A stretch of DNA of 13,218 nucleotides from Actinomycetes bacterium (lineage in GTDB: Bacteria; Actinomycetota; Acidimicrobiia; Acidimicrobiales; Bog-793). Both the position numbers and the translations under genes were made by a program. Position 1 is the stretch's first letter; every line of letters begins with the position of its first letter. Of the stretch, positions 6,341 to 12,956 are shown piece by piece. Below the pieces are notes generated by a model, which had not been told where the DNA came from, did no database searches, and saw nothing but the letters and a program-made list of their open reading frames with translations. The stretch covers positions 1 to 13,218 of the forward strand of contig JAJYGM010000781.1 of NCBI GenBank assembly GCA_021785095.1. Reading direction: 5' to 3'.

Positions 6341-6554
6341 CGTCGGAGTCCCCGGCGCGTCCTCCGATCCGGCCCATGTGCCATCCCTTGCAGAACGCGC
6401 ACTCGTAGACGCCGAGCTCCGTGCCCGACTCCTTCGATCGCTCGTCCGCGGCGAGAAGAGCGTCGGATCGATTCGAGTACCGCACCTTGGGCTGGCCGTC
6501 CCGGCGCCAGTGCGACGCGTCGATCGCAAGGGGGCGGTGCAAGGGACGCGGCAC
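6336..6554 (-). CDS. Small CxxC...GWH protein (putative zinc-ribbon-like fragment)
   Basis: A 72-residue protein. The C-terminal half has YECAFCKGWHMGR: Cys52-x2-Cys55, then Gly-Trp-His59, a pattern found in short metal-binding-looking proteins of actinobacteria and phages. Two Cys and one or two His could bind Zn with a partner or in a dimer (inference). The N-terminal half is basic (MPRPLHRPLAIDASHWRRDG) and the middle helical (SDALLAADERSKESG). The frame is open back to 6725, but that region is Arg/Pro-rich and holds inverted repeats. GTG 6554 is chosen because the protein then begins at the recognisable module and CAGACT, a poor -10 box, lies 6 nt before it. The function is unknown. Confidence 0.65.
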   Translation of the reverse strand: MPRPLHRPLAIDASHWRRDGQPKVRYSNRSDALLAADERSKESGTELGVYECAFCKGWHMGRIGGRAGDSDA

Positions 6555-6578
6555 GCGACCAGTCTGCCTGCTCGCCGC

Positions 6579-6659
6579 TTGACGCTCGCCGGCGGCGAGC
6601 GTCGACAGGCGTTCCGGGAACCTTCGCCGTGGCGGCGAACGCGTTGGCATTGCGATCGC
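6579..6659. promoter_or_regulatory. Cluster of inverted repeats in the divergent spacer upstream of the Rpf-like gene
   Basis: Four dyads lie in 81 bp. GACGCTCGCC/GGCGAGCGTC has 10 perfect bp with a 3-nt loop (6581-6603, extendable by 2 pairs including one wobble). The others are GTTCCGGGAAC (6611-6621), TTCGCC-N5-GGCGAA (6623-6639) and GCGATCGC (6652-6659). They lie between the start of the CxxC gene (6554) and the -35 box of the Rpf-like gene (6696), where operators would be expected. Confidence 0.5.
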
Positions 6660-6695
6660 GTGAAGATGCGGGCACGTCGAATTGCGTTCTCCCGT

Positions 6696-6724
6696 TTGAC
6701 GAAGGCGCGAACTCTCGCTAGACA
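6696..6724 (+). promoter_or_regulatory. Sigma70-like promoter of the Rpf-like gene
   Basis: TTGACG (6696-6701), a 17-nt spacer and TAGACA (6719-6724) give a near-consensus promoter. The GTG start at 6734 follows after only 9 nt, so the transcript would have almost no leader. This fixes the start codon. Confidence 0.65.
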
Positions 6725-6733
6725 AGGGTTCCC

Positions 6734-7915
6734 GTGACCGTCTTCAGGCGTGGCTTCGCGGCCGGTTCGGAGTCGGCGCGACGGGGCTCGGTGTCGCCGG
6801 CGAGAGCCGCGACGCCCGCTCTGTGCAGCCTGGGAGCGGCAGCGTTGCTCGTCGCGACGCTGTGCTCTGTCGGCGCGCCCGCAGGTGCCGACGTCCCGGC
6901 GAACCTGAAAGAGCAGGCGGCGGCGCTCTCGCGCCAGATGCTGCTCGAGCAGCTCCAGATCGGCGGGTTCCAGCAGCAGCGTGCCGCGGACATGAAGGGC
7001 GTCGCGGCGGACGAGGTACGCCTGCAGGGACTGAAGGCGCGGCTCCTCGCACTGCAGCACCGGATCGGCACAGACCGCGCGCAGCTGCGCAGTGCCGCCG
7101 TCAAAGCGTACGTGGAGGGCGGGACGCAGGTCGACGGCATGAACGCGCTCTTCGCCGACACTCCCTCTGACAATGCAAGCGCCGTCTACGACCAGGTGAT
7201 GAGCGCGGACCTCGGCTCGTCGCTCGTCCGGCTCCAGTCCGACGTGCGAGCGCTGCACGCAGAAGCCGTCGTGGAGCAACAGGTCTCGGCAGCGGCCCGG
7301 CGGCACCTGAGCGGCGCGGACGCGGCGCTGGCGGCGGCCCGCACGACCGACTGGCAGCTCGCGCAGCAGCGCGCCAGCGTGGCCGGCAAGCTTGCGATCG
7401 CGCAGCAGCAGGCGCTGATCGCTGCGCGCGAAGCGGCGGCGGCGTCGGCGCCGGCGCCGGCGACGACTGCCGGGCAGGACGTTCGGGCCTCCGCGGCCTC
7501 CAAGACCTCCAAGGCCTCCAAGGCGTCGACCGGCTCGGTGTCGACCGCGGCGACGACCGCAGCGCCGGCGACGACCGCAGCCTCGTCGGCCCCCGCAGCC
7601 TCGTCGGCCCCCCCGGCCCCCTCGGCCTCCCCGACATCGGTGACGGGTGCGCTGCCCACGCTGAACACGTTCCTCAGCTGCGTGGTTCGGGTCGAGTCGG
7701 GCGGGAACTACCAGGCGGTCTCACCGACAGGCCTGTACATGGGTGCGTTCCAGTTCGCTCAGCAGACGTGGAACATCGCCGCGGGGCTGGCGGGGATGCC
7801 GGCACTCGTCGGCGTCCCGCCCTCCCAGGCGTCCGTGAGGGACCAGGACCTGCTTGCGATCGCGCTCTACAACGCCGACGGCGAGCAGCCCTGGTACGAC
7901 CCCTGCAGGTACTGA
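6734..7915 (+). CDS. Secreted coiled-coil protein with C-terminal Rpf-like transglycosylase domain
   Basis: A 393-residue exported protein. Residues 28-52 are a signal sequence after a basic n-region (ATPALCSLGAAALLVATLC, cleavage near GAPAGA). Residues 55-240 are Gln/Ala/Leu-rich helices likely to form a coiled coil, resembling the N-terminal region of NlpC/P60 peptidoglycan hydrolases. Residues 240-308 are an Ala/Ser/Thr/Pro linker. Residues 312-393 are a resuscitation-promoting-factor/transglycosylase-like domain. It has the likely catalytic Glu321 in RVESGGNY, then SPTGLYMGAFQFAQQTWN, and the C-terminal ALYNADGEQPWYDPC. Cys316 and Cys391 are placed to form a disulfide. Rpf domains cleave peptidoglycan glycan strands and promote regrowth. 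Rpf proteins with long N-terminal coiled coils are less usual than those with LysM or G5 domains. Confidence 0.88.
   Translation: MTVFRRGFAAGSESARRGSVSPARAATPALCSLGAAALLVATLCSVGAPAGADVPANLKEQAAALSRQMLLEQLQIGGFQQQRAADMKGVAADEVRLQGLKARLLALQHRIGTDRAQLRSAAVKAYVEGGTQVDGMNALFADTPSDNASAVYDQVMSADLGSSLVRLQSDVRALHAEAVVEQQVSAAARRHLSGADAALAAARTTDWQLAQQRASVAGKLAIAQQQALIAAREAAAASAPAPATTAGQDVRASAASKTSKASKASTGSVSTAATTAAPATTAASSAPAASSAPPAPSASPTSVTGALPTLNTFLSCVVRVESGGNYQAVSPTGLYMGAFQFAQQTWNIAAGLAGMPALVGVPPSQASVRDQDLLAIALYNADGEQPWYDPCRY
7485..7635. repeat. Low-complexity linker-coding region of the Rpf-like gene
   Basis: Imperfect short repeats: TCCAAGGCC-type 9-mers (about 7499-7526) and GCAGCCTCGTCGGCCCC twice (about 7577-7612). 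They encode the Ala/Ser/Thr/Lys/Pro-rich spacer between coiled coil and catalytic domain. Confidence 0.7.
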
Positions 7916-7930
7916 GCGCGGCTGTCTCGT

Positions 7931-7952
7931 GCGCGCCCGCGGCCCGGCGCGC
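7931..7952. terminator. Possible GC hairpin after the Rpf-like gene
   Basis: GCGCGC at 7931-7936 and again at 7947-7952 can pair around a 10-nt GC-rich loop, 16 nt after the stop. There is no T-tract; weak call. Confidence 0.3.
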
Positions 7953-7992
7953 CTTCGACGGGACGGAGTGCGTCGGCATCCTTCCCATCGCG

Positions 7993-7998
7993 TAAGGT
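7993..7998 (+). promoter_or_regulatory. Candidate leaderless -10 box of the SDR / hydroxyacid dehydrogenase operon
   Basis: TAAGGT followed by 7 nt and the GTG at 8006; the same hexamer and spacing occur upstream of the MFS start. It selects GTG 8006 over the in-frame GTG at 7997, which lies inside the box. No clear -35. Confidence 0.5.
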
Positions 7999-8005
7999 GC
8001 CGCAC

Positions 8006-8773
8006 GTGGCGACGGCCGGAGTGACGCGCGACGCGGCGGGTGTGGCCGTCGTGACGGGGGCGTCGAGCGGCATCGGCGAGGCCACGGCGCGCCGGCTCGC
8101 AGCACTCGGGTTCGACGTGGTGATCGGCGCGCGCCGCGAGGACCGGCTCCGTGCGGTCGCGGGCGACATCGGAGCCCGCTACGCCGTGCTGGACGTCACC
8201 GACGCGTCGTCGGTCGACCGGTTCTGCGCGGGCATCGACGCGTGCCGGGTCCTCGTCAACAACGCCGGGGGTGCGCTCGGGCTCGACCGGATCGAGGTCG
8301 CCGACGAGGGCGAATGGCGGGCCATGTACGACACGAACGTCCTCGGCACCCTCCGTATGACGCAGCGGCTCCTCCCGTTGCTCGAAGCGAGCGGGAACGG
8401 GCACGTGGTCATGGTCGGGTCCGTCGCCGGCTACGAGCCCTACGCCGGCGGTGCGGGCTACAACGCGGCGAAGTTCGCTGAGCGCGCGTTCTCCGGCGTG
8501 TTGCGCAAGGAGCTCCTCGGCCGCCCGGTCAGGGTGTCGGAGATCGATCCGGGCATGGTCAGGACGGAGTTCAGCACGGTCCGCTTCAGCGGCGACGAGG
8601 CACGCGCCGAGTCGGTCTACCGCGGGATGACACCCCTCAGCGCAGAAGACGTCGCCGACTGCATCGCGTTCGTGGTGACCAGACCGCCGCACGTGAACAT
8701 CGACACGCTCGTCGTGCTGGCGCGCGACCAGTCCGGGGCGACGACCGTCCACCGTCGCGAGGCAAGCACGTGA
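8006..8773 (+). CDS. Short-chain dehydrogenase/reductase, YdfG-like (hydroxy acid / 3-hydroxy amino acid type)
   Basis: A 255-residue classical SDR. It has the Rossmann motif TGASSGIG (residues 17-24), Arg43-Arg44 after beta-2 suggesting NADP(H), NNAG (85-88), and the catalytic Asn111, Ser139, Tyr152 and Lys156 (YNAAK). The C-terminal part (DPGMVRTEFSTVRFSGDE and RPPHVNIDTLVV) matches the YdfG clade, whose members oxidise L-allo-threonine or serine at C3 or reduce malonic semialdehyde. The exact substrate is not determined. Its TGA overlaps the GTG start of the FMN-dependent dehydrogenase gene (GTGA), so the two are an operon, possibly acting on successive hydroxy/oxo intermediates. The start at 8006 follows a TAAGGT box at the leaderless spacing. 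Confidence 0.92.
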   Translation: MATAGVTRDAAGVAVVTGASSGIGEATARRLAALGFDVVIGARREDRLRAVAGDIGARYAVLDVTDASSVDRFCAGIDACRVLVNNAGGALGLDRIEVADEGEWRAMYDTNVLGTLRMTQRLLPLLEASGNGHVVMVGSVAGYEPYAGGAGYNAAKFAERAFSGVLRKELLGRPVRVSEIDPGMVRTEFSTVRFSGDEARAESVYRGMTPLSAEDVADCIAFVVTRPPHVNIDTLVVLARDQSGATTVHRREAST

Positions 8774-9951
8774 GCGTGCTCGACGACCTTCTCGCGCGCG
8801 CAGACGCTCGTTCGGCCCAGCGCCTGCACAGCGTGCGTGACGCCCGGCGCACGGCGCGCAGGAAGCTGCCGGCCGTGGTGTTCGACTACGTGGACGGCGC
8901 GGCCGACGACGAGGTGACGATGCGCCGGAACGAGGACGCGTTCGGATCGGTGGCGTTCCGGCCGAGGATGGCGTCAGGGCTCGTCGAGCCGCGTCTCGGC
9001 GTCACGGTGCTGGGGAAGGAGATCGACTTCCCCGTGTTGCTCGCACCCTGCGGCCTGGTCAGGCTCCTCCACGCCGACGGCCCGGCAGGGGTGGCCCGAG
9101 CGGCGGCGTCCAGAGGCACCGTGTCGGTCCTGAGCACCGTGGCCGGCAGCCCGGTGGAGGCGGTCGCAAGCGAGTCGAAGGCGCCGCTGTGGTTCCAGCT
9201 GTACTCGGCGGCCGGCCTTCGGGAGGCGGACTCGCTGTGCGACCGGGCGGCCGCCGCGGGCGTCGACGTCCTCATGGTCACCGTCGACACGCCGACGCTC
9301 GGCAACCGCGAGCGCGACGTCCGCCACGGGGTGGCACCGCCGCTCCGCGTCGATGCGCACAACGCGGTGCCGCTCGGAGTGCAGGTCCTGGCGCGCCCGC
9401 GCTGGGCGGCGCAGCTCGCGTCGACCGGCATCCGGCTCTCGAGCAGGGGAGCCGGGCCGGCGGGGCACGGCAGCGGGCTGCTCAGCTCCGTCGCGTCGCC
9501 GTTCTCCTGGGACGACGTGGCGCACCTGCGCAGCCGCTGGGAGGGCCGGCTCGTCGTGAAGGGCGTCCTCTCGGGGGCGGACGCTCGCCAGGCGGTCGGC
9601 GCGGGGGCGGACGCCGTCGTCGTGTCGAACCACGGCGGGCGTCAGCTGGACGGTGCGCCGGCGACCCTCCAGGCGCTCCCCGGCGTCGTCGCCGCCGTCG
9701 GCGGCGACGCGGAGGTGCTGATCGACGGCGGGATCCGCAGGGGGTCGCACGTGGTCGCGGCGCTCGCGCTGGGTGCCCGCGCCGTGCTGATCGGGCGCCC
9801 GTACCTCTTCGGGCTGGCCTCCGCGGGCGAGCTGGGGGTGGAGCGAGTCCTCGACATCCTCCGCGCGGAGATGCGCCGGACGATGGTCCTCATGGGCTGT
9901 CCCTCCGTGGACCAGTTGGGCCCGGACTGGCTGGAGGTCCCCCGGTCCTGA
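8770..9951 (+). CDS. FMN-dependent 2-hydroxyacid dehydrogenase/oxidase (LldD/glycolate oxidase family)
   Basis: A 393-residue TIM-barrel flavoprotein that oxidises an L-2-hydroxyacid (lactate, glycolate, mandelate or similar) to the 2-oxoacid. The family residues are visible: Tyr40 in FDYVDGAADDE, Gln143 and Tyr145 in WFQLYS, TVDTP with Thr171 and Asp173, and Arg180. The FMN lysine Lys264 is in LVVKGVLSGADA, and the catalytic base His288 and substrate Arg291 are in SNHGGRQLDG. The phosphate-binding DGGIRRGSHV and IGRPYLFGLA follow. It has the full family length and starts at GTG 8770 within the SDR stop codon, so translation is coupled. It is not MftD, because the MftD-type N-terminus is absent. 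No lactate permease or LldR-type regulator is nearby, so the natural substrate is open. Confidence 0.93.
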   Translation: MSVLDDLLARADARSAQRLHSVRDARRTARRKLPAVVFDYVDGAADDEVTMRRNEDAFGSVAFRPRMASGLVEPRLGVTVLGKEIDFPVLLAPCGLVRLLHADGPAGVARAAASRGTVSVLSTVAGSPVEAVASESKAPLWFQLYSAAGLREADSLCDRAAAAGVDVLMVTVDTPTLGNRERDVRHGVAPPLRVDAHNAVPLGVQVLARPRWAAQLASTGIRLSSRGAGPAGHGSGLLSSVASPFSWDDVAHLRSRWEGRLVVKGVLSGADARQAVGAGADAVVVSNHGGRQLDGAPATLQALPGVVAAVGGDAEVLIDGGIRRGSHVVAALALGARAVLIGRPYLFGLASAGELGVERVLDILRAEMRRTMVLMGCPSVDQLGPDWLEVPRS

Positions 9952-9953
9952 GC

Positions 9954-9971
9954 GCGACGGCGTGACGTCGC
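9954..9971. terminator. Hairpin at the convergent junction after the hydroxyacid dehydrogenase gene
   Basis: GCGACG (9954-9959) pairs perfectly with CGTCGC (9966-9971) around a 6-nt loop, 2 nt after the stop codon and inside the 30-bp gap to the opposing stop at 9982. No T-tract. Confidence 0.5.
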
Positions 9972-9981
9972 TCCATTCGCC

Positions 9982-10893
9982 CTACCCGTACGAGAAGGCG
10001 AGCGCGTTCGATCTCCCGCTCTCGGTGAACAGCCTCAGGTACGTCGATCCCGGGCGGCTGCCGAGATCGGGCACCGTCACCGTGCAGACCGTCATCGACG
10101 GGCAACTCGTCGGTGCGACGGTTCCCCCGAAATACGCCTCGATGGAGCCGTTCCTGCTGAAAAATCCCGAGCCGCGGACCACGACGCGCTGACCTGCGCT
10201 TCCCGAGACAGGTGAGACGGCCGTCAGCAGCGGCCCGGCCGCCGCGCCGATCGGTGCCGCCGCGCCGGTAGGTGCCGCGCGGGCTGCGGCCGTCGTCGTC
10301 GACGTCGTCGTTTGCGAGGGCTGGGGTGCCGCCGCCGGCGTGGTCAGGCCCGGCGCGGGGTGCGAGCTCGGGGGGCCGTGGGTGGAGCGGCTGGGCGTCC
10401 GCGGCCGCTCGACCGTAACGGGGCTGCTTTCCGTGGGCCTCGAAGCGGGCGGCGTGACGTGCGCGGGGGACCGGAGCGCCAGCACCAGCCCAAGCCCGGC
10501 GGCGGCGAGCACGACCACGCCGGCAGCGCCCATGAGCAGCGCCGGCGGCGGCGGGCGCCCGGTGAGGACCCGTCGCTCGAGCCCCCATCCCTGGCGCCGG
10601 CTGCCTGACGCCCGATCCAAGGTGGCAGGCACGTGTGTGGCACCTGGCGTGGAGGCTGACGTCCGGGGCGGGACCGGCCCGGCGTAGTTCGCCCGCAACG
10701 GTCGGCCGCTCGCCGTCGCTCGCGAGACGAGACGCCGTGGCCCGGTCTCCTCGTCCCCTTCGTCCCGGCCGGTCTCGCCGTCGTAGGTGCGGGCCCGTCT
10801 GGCCGCGCTCTCCATTGCGGCGAGCGCCCGCAGGCTCGGCTCCCCAGGCGAGGGAGCACGTGGCCCACGCTGTGTCCCCGAGCCGCGGCCCAT
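9982..10893 (-). CDS. Single-pass membrane protein with extracytoplasmic IPT/TIG domain
   Basis: A 303-residue protein. The N-terminal 115 residues are hydrophilic, rich in Arg, Gly and Pro, and probably cytoplasmic. One transmembrane segment follows at about 118-140 (ALLMGAAGVVVLAAAGLGLVLAL). A Pro/Thr/Ser/Ala linker of about 80 residues leads to a C-terminal IPT/TIG-like immunoglobulin fold (about 224-303): LLTAVSPVSGSAGQRVVVRG, then FFGG-like YFGGTVAP, and VTVPDLG. Cys264 and Cys270 could form a disulfide outside the cell. IPT/TIG domains occur in surface receptors and adhesins. A GTG at 10929 would add 12 residues; ATG 10893 is preferred because AAAGCT, a partial -10 box, lies 7 nt before it. 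The role is unknown; a surface or wall-associated anchor is plausible. Confidence 0.75.
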   Translation of the reverse strand: MGRGSGTQRGPRAPSPGEPSLRALAAMESAARRARTYDGETGRDEGDEETGPRRLVSRATASGRPLRANYAGPVPPRTSASTPGATHVPATLDRASGSRRQGWGLERRVLTGRPPPPALLMGAAGVVVLAAAGLGLVLALRSPAHVTPPASRPTESSPVTVERPRTPSRSTHGPPSSHPAPGLTTPAAAPQPSQTTTSTTTAAARAAPTGAAAPIGAAAGPLLTAVSPVSGSAGQRVVVRGSGFFSRNGSIEAYFGGTVAPTSCPSMTVCTVTVPDLGSRPGSTYLRLFTESGRSNALAFSYG

Positions 10894-11088
10894 GCCGGGT
10901 AGCTTTCCCCGGGGACGCCGATCCCTCACACGACCATGATGGGCCCAGTCGAGGCGGAGGTGTCAGCAGGCAGGCCGAGACGTCGACGTCGGTGCGCGCA
11001 GGGAGCCATCGCGGGCCTCAGGAAGTGCCCGGGGCGCCCTCGGGCCGCCGCGCCCGGGGCCCACCGAGTCCGACGGGCACCCTGGTGC
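10894..11088. other. 195-bp spacer without a recognisable gene
   Basis: No convincing reading frame was seen. Near the nitroreductase stop it holds GC-rich self-complementary sequence: CCCGGG at 11028-11033 and 11053-11058 can pair, which may act as a terminator for the nitroreductase gene. The promoter of the IPT protein should lie at the left end. Confidence 0.4.
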
Positions 11089-11604
11089 CTACCAGCGGTC
11101 CCAGTGCACCACGTCCTCGAAACGGCGTCGGTCCGGGTGCTCGATCGGTCGGAGCGGCCGGTCCGCCGGGTGGCCGAGCGCGATGAGGTAGAGGCAGGAA
11201 TAGCCCTCAGGGAAGCCGAGAACCCGCTTGGCCTCACCCTGGTCACTGACCGCCGCGTGCCCGGAAGAGATTCCCAGGTCGGCGCCCGCGAGCATCATGT
11301 ACGCAGTCGCCTGCCCGAGGTCGTACTGCAGCAATCGGGCATGCACGTCGTCCTCCGGATCGGCTGCCACGAGTGCGATGGTCGCGGCGGATGCGGCGAC
11401 GTGCCCCGCACCGCGCCAGACGGTCGCGAGCTCGCCGAGCTGCTGACGGTCAGTGACCACGACGAAGTGCCACGGCTGCCAGTTCGTCGACGACGGCGCG
11501 CGCCGTCCGGCTTCGAGGATCCGCTCGAGCTCTGCTCTCGTCACGGGCTGGTCGGTGTACTGGCGGACGTTGCGCCGTGCCCTGATGGCGTCCCAAGTCT
11601 CCAT
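11089..11604 (-). CDS. Nitroreductase-family FMN oxidoreductase
   Basis: A 171-residue protein of the nitroreductase superfamily, which uses FMN and NAD(P)H to reduce nitro compounds, quinones or enones, or acts in dehalogenation or cofactor synthesis. It shows the FMN-binding N-terminus WDAIRARRNVRQYTDQPV (Arg10, Arg11, Arg14), the APSSTNWQPWHFVVV segment with Asn41 and Gln43, and the dimer-helix region LGQATAYMMLAGADLGISSGH. The C-terminus LYLIALGHPADRP is typical of the cofactor-binding end. It is at the short end of the family (often 180-220). ATG 11604 follows TAGACC by 6 nt on the minus strand, with AGGACG 17 nt further upstream. It is divergent from the radical SAM homologue; a shared function is possible but not shown. 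Confidence 0.9.
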   Translation of the reverse strand: METWDAIRARRNVRQYTDQPVTRAELERILEAGRRAPSSTNWQPWHFVVVTDRQQLGELATVWRGAGHVAASAATIALVAADPEDDVHARLLQYDLGQATAYMMLAGADLGISSGHAAVSDQGEAKRVLGFPEGYSCLYLIALGHPADRPLRPIEHPDRRRFEDVVHWDRW

Positions 11605-11610
11605 GGTGAA

Positions 11611-11639
11611 GGTCTACCAGCCCTGGGCCGGCTCGTCCT
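11611..11639 (-). promoter_or_regulatory. Candidate near-leaderless promoter of the nitroreductase gene
   Basis: On the minus strand AGGACG (11634-11639), a 17-nt spacer and TAGACC (11611-11616), then 6 nt to ATG 11604. It resembles the TTGACG-N17-TAGACA promoter of the Rpf-like gene. Confidence 0.4.
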
Positions 11640-11672
11640 CGCCGATACCCTCGGGGCGCCGGCCGTCGCTCA

Positions 11673-12956
11673 GTGTCCGTTCGACCGTGGAATCTCCTCG
11701 TGCGTCCGCACCGGCCCTCCGAGCTGCGGTTGAGACCTTCGGCCCTGGCCGCTTCCGTCGCCGCGGCTCATCGTGAGAACGTGGCGACCGTCGCGCGGAT
11801 CGCATCGTCGACAGTCCGACAGTCCTGCGTCGGCTCTGCCGCCCGGCCGTTCCTGGTCGACGTCGCGCTGATGAACTGCGGCTTCGCAGGTCGGCGCGGC
11901 CGGACCGATACCGTTCCGGGCCAAGGTCCGCACGCGCTCTCGACGGGAGAGGTCGAGGCCGTTCTCGACGATCTCTCGGCGATCGGCGCCCCGAGGCCGC
12001 GTGTGGTCTTCTCCGGGGGTGATCCGCTTCGGCGACCCGACCTCCAGACGCTCGTCGTCCACGCCGCGGGGGCCGGACTGCCCGTCGGGGTCTCGGTCAC
12101 AAGCACGCCGCGTGCGACCGCGTCGAGCCTCGCAACGCTTCGGCTGTGCGGAGCGACTGCGGTCTCGTTCTCCATCGACGGCGCCAGCGCGGCGACGCAC
12201 GACGGGATCCGGGGCGTGGACGGATCGTTCGGCTCGACCATCGACGCGTGCCGAGCTGCCGTCAGGGTGGGTCTGAGGCTGCAGGTGAACACGACCGTTC
12301 GCGCGTCGACGGTGTTCGAGCTGCCGGGCATCGCGCGCCTGGTCGACGCGGTCCGCGCGGCGATGTGGAACCTCTTCTTCGAGGTGCCGACCGAGTGCGC
12401 CCCGACCAGCGAGGCGCTCTCGGCTGCCGAGACGGAGGACGTCCTTGCCTTCCTGTTCGACCTCGCTCCGCAACTGCCGCTCGAGACGACCGAGGCCCCT
12501 TCGTTCAGGCGCCTGCTCGTGCACGGTGACCAAGGTGCGCCGGAACGCACCCCGGGCGCGCTGTACCGGAGACTACGCGCCCGGCTCGCCGACGAATGGC
12601 CGCTTGCCGAGAGGAGGGCGGGCTCTTGGCCGGCACCTGAAGGCGGCCACGGGCGGGCGCCGCTCGCGGCCGGTGACGGTCGCGGCGGAGTGTTCGTCTC
12701 CCACATCGGGGAGGTCCAGCCAAGCAGGTTCCTGCCGCTCGTCGTGGGAAATGTGCGGGACACGCCCCTGTCGGAGCTCTACGCCAACGCTCCGCTGCTG
12801 AAGGCCCTGCGAGACCCGGCTGCGCACCACGGGAGGTGCGGACGTTGCGAGCTCAATGAGATCTGCGGCGGATCGCGCGCTCAGGCATACGCACGGTCGG
12901 GCGATCCGCTGGCGGAAGACCCGACGTGCGACTACCGGCCGGCGGGGGAGGGTTGA
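11673..12956 (+). CDS. Radical SAM/SPASM-like protein with degenerate cluster motif (putative pseudo-enzyme)
   Basis: Up to 427 residues, with the architecture of the radical SAM/SPASM family related to heme-modifying NirJ/AhbD-type and TIGR04053-like proteins. Visible are ARPFLV before the cluster loop, VVFSGGDPLRRPDL (the SAM-contacting GGD, residues 115-117), SFSIDGASAATHDGIRG, LQVNTTVRAS, and VFVSHIGEVQPSRFLPLVVGN. The SPASM end has Cys389-x2-Cys392-x5-Cys398, then GGSRAQAYARSGDPLAEDPTC with Cys419. The CxxxCxxC motif that binds the catalytic [4Fe-4S] cluster reads C69-GFA-G73-RR-G76, so two of the three cysteines are glycine. The frame is otherwise intact. The start is uncertain: GTG 11673, 11700 and 11781 are possible; the last leaves 20 residues before ARPFLV. 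Without the cluster it is unlikely to do radical chemistry and may instead bind a substrate or partner. Confidence 0.82.
   Translation: MSVRPWNLLVRPHRPSELRLRPSALAASVAAAHRENVATVARIASSTVRQSCVGSAARPFLVDVALMNCGFAGRRGRTDTVPGQGPHALSTGEVEAVLDDLSAIGAPRPRVVFSGGDPLRRPDLQTLVVHAAGAGLPVGVSVTSTPRATASSLATLRLCGATAVSFSIDGASAATHDGIRGVDGSFGSTIDACRAAVRVGLRLQVNTTVRASTVFELPGIARLVDAVRAAMWNLFFEVPTECAPTSEALSAAETEDVLAFLFDLAPQLPLETTEAPSFRRLLVHGDQGAPERTPGALYRRLRARLADEWPLAERRAGSWPAPEGGHGRAPLAAGDGRGGVFVSHIGEVQPSRFLPLVVGNVRDTPLSELYANAPLLKALRDPAAHHGRCGRCELNEICGGSRAQAYARSGDPLAEDPTCDYRPAGEG

Noticed and set aside
6604..6733. c-di-AMP (ydaO) riboswitch leader, known upstream of rpf genes in actinobacteria
   Set aside because: The promoter at 6696-6724 leaves almost no leader before GTG 6734, and no matching conserved motif was seen.
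6125..7306. 393-codon minus-strand open frame crossing the spacer upstream of the Rpf-like gene
   Set aside because: It overlaps three well-supported genes and the promoter region; Arg/Pro-rich shadow composition.
10936..11733. 265-codon plus-strand open frame covering the nitroreductase
   Set aside because: Shadow of the nitroreductase gene, which has clear family motifs on the other strand.
8770..12956. Mycofactocin-type cluster (FMN dehydrogenase as MftD, radical SAM as MftC)
   Set aside because: The FMN protein has an LldD-type N-terminus, the radical SAM protein is not MftC-like and lacks its cluster, and no MftA, MftB or MftF-like genes are present.
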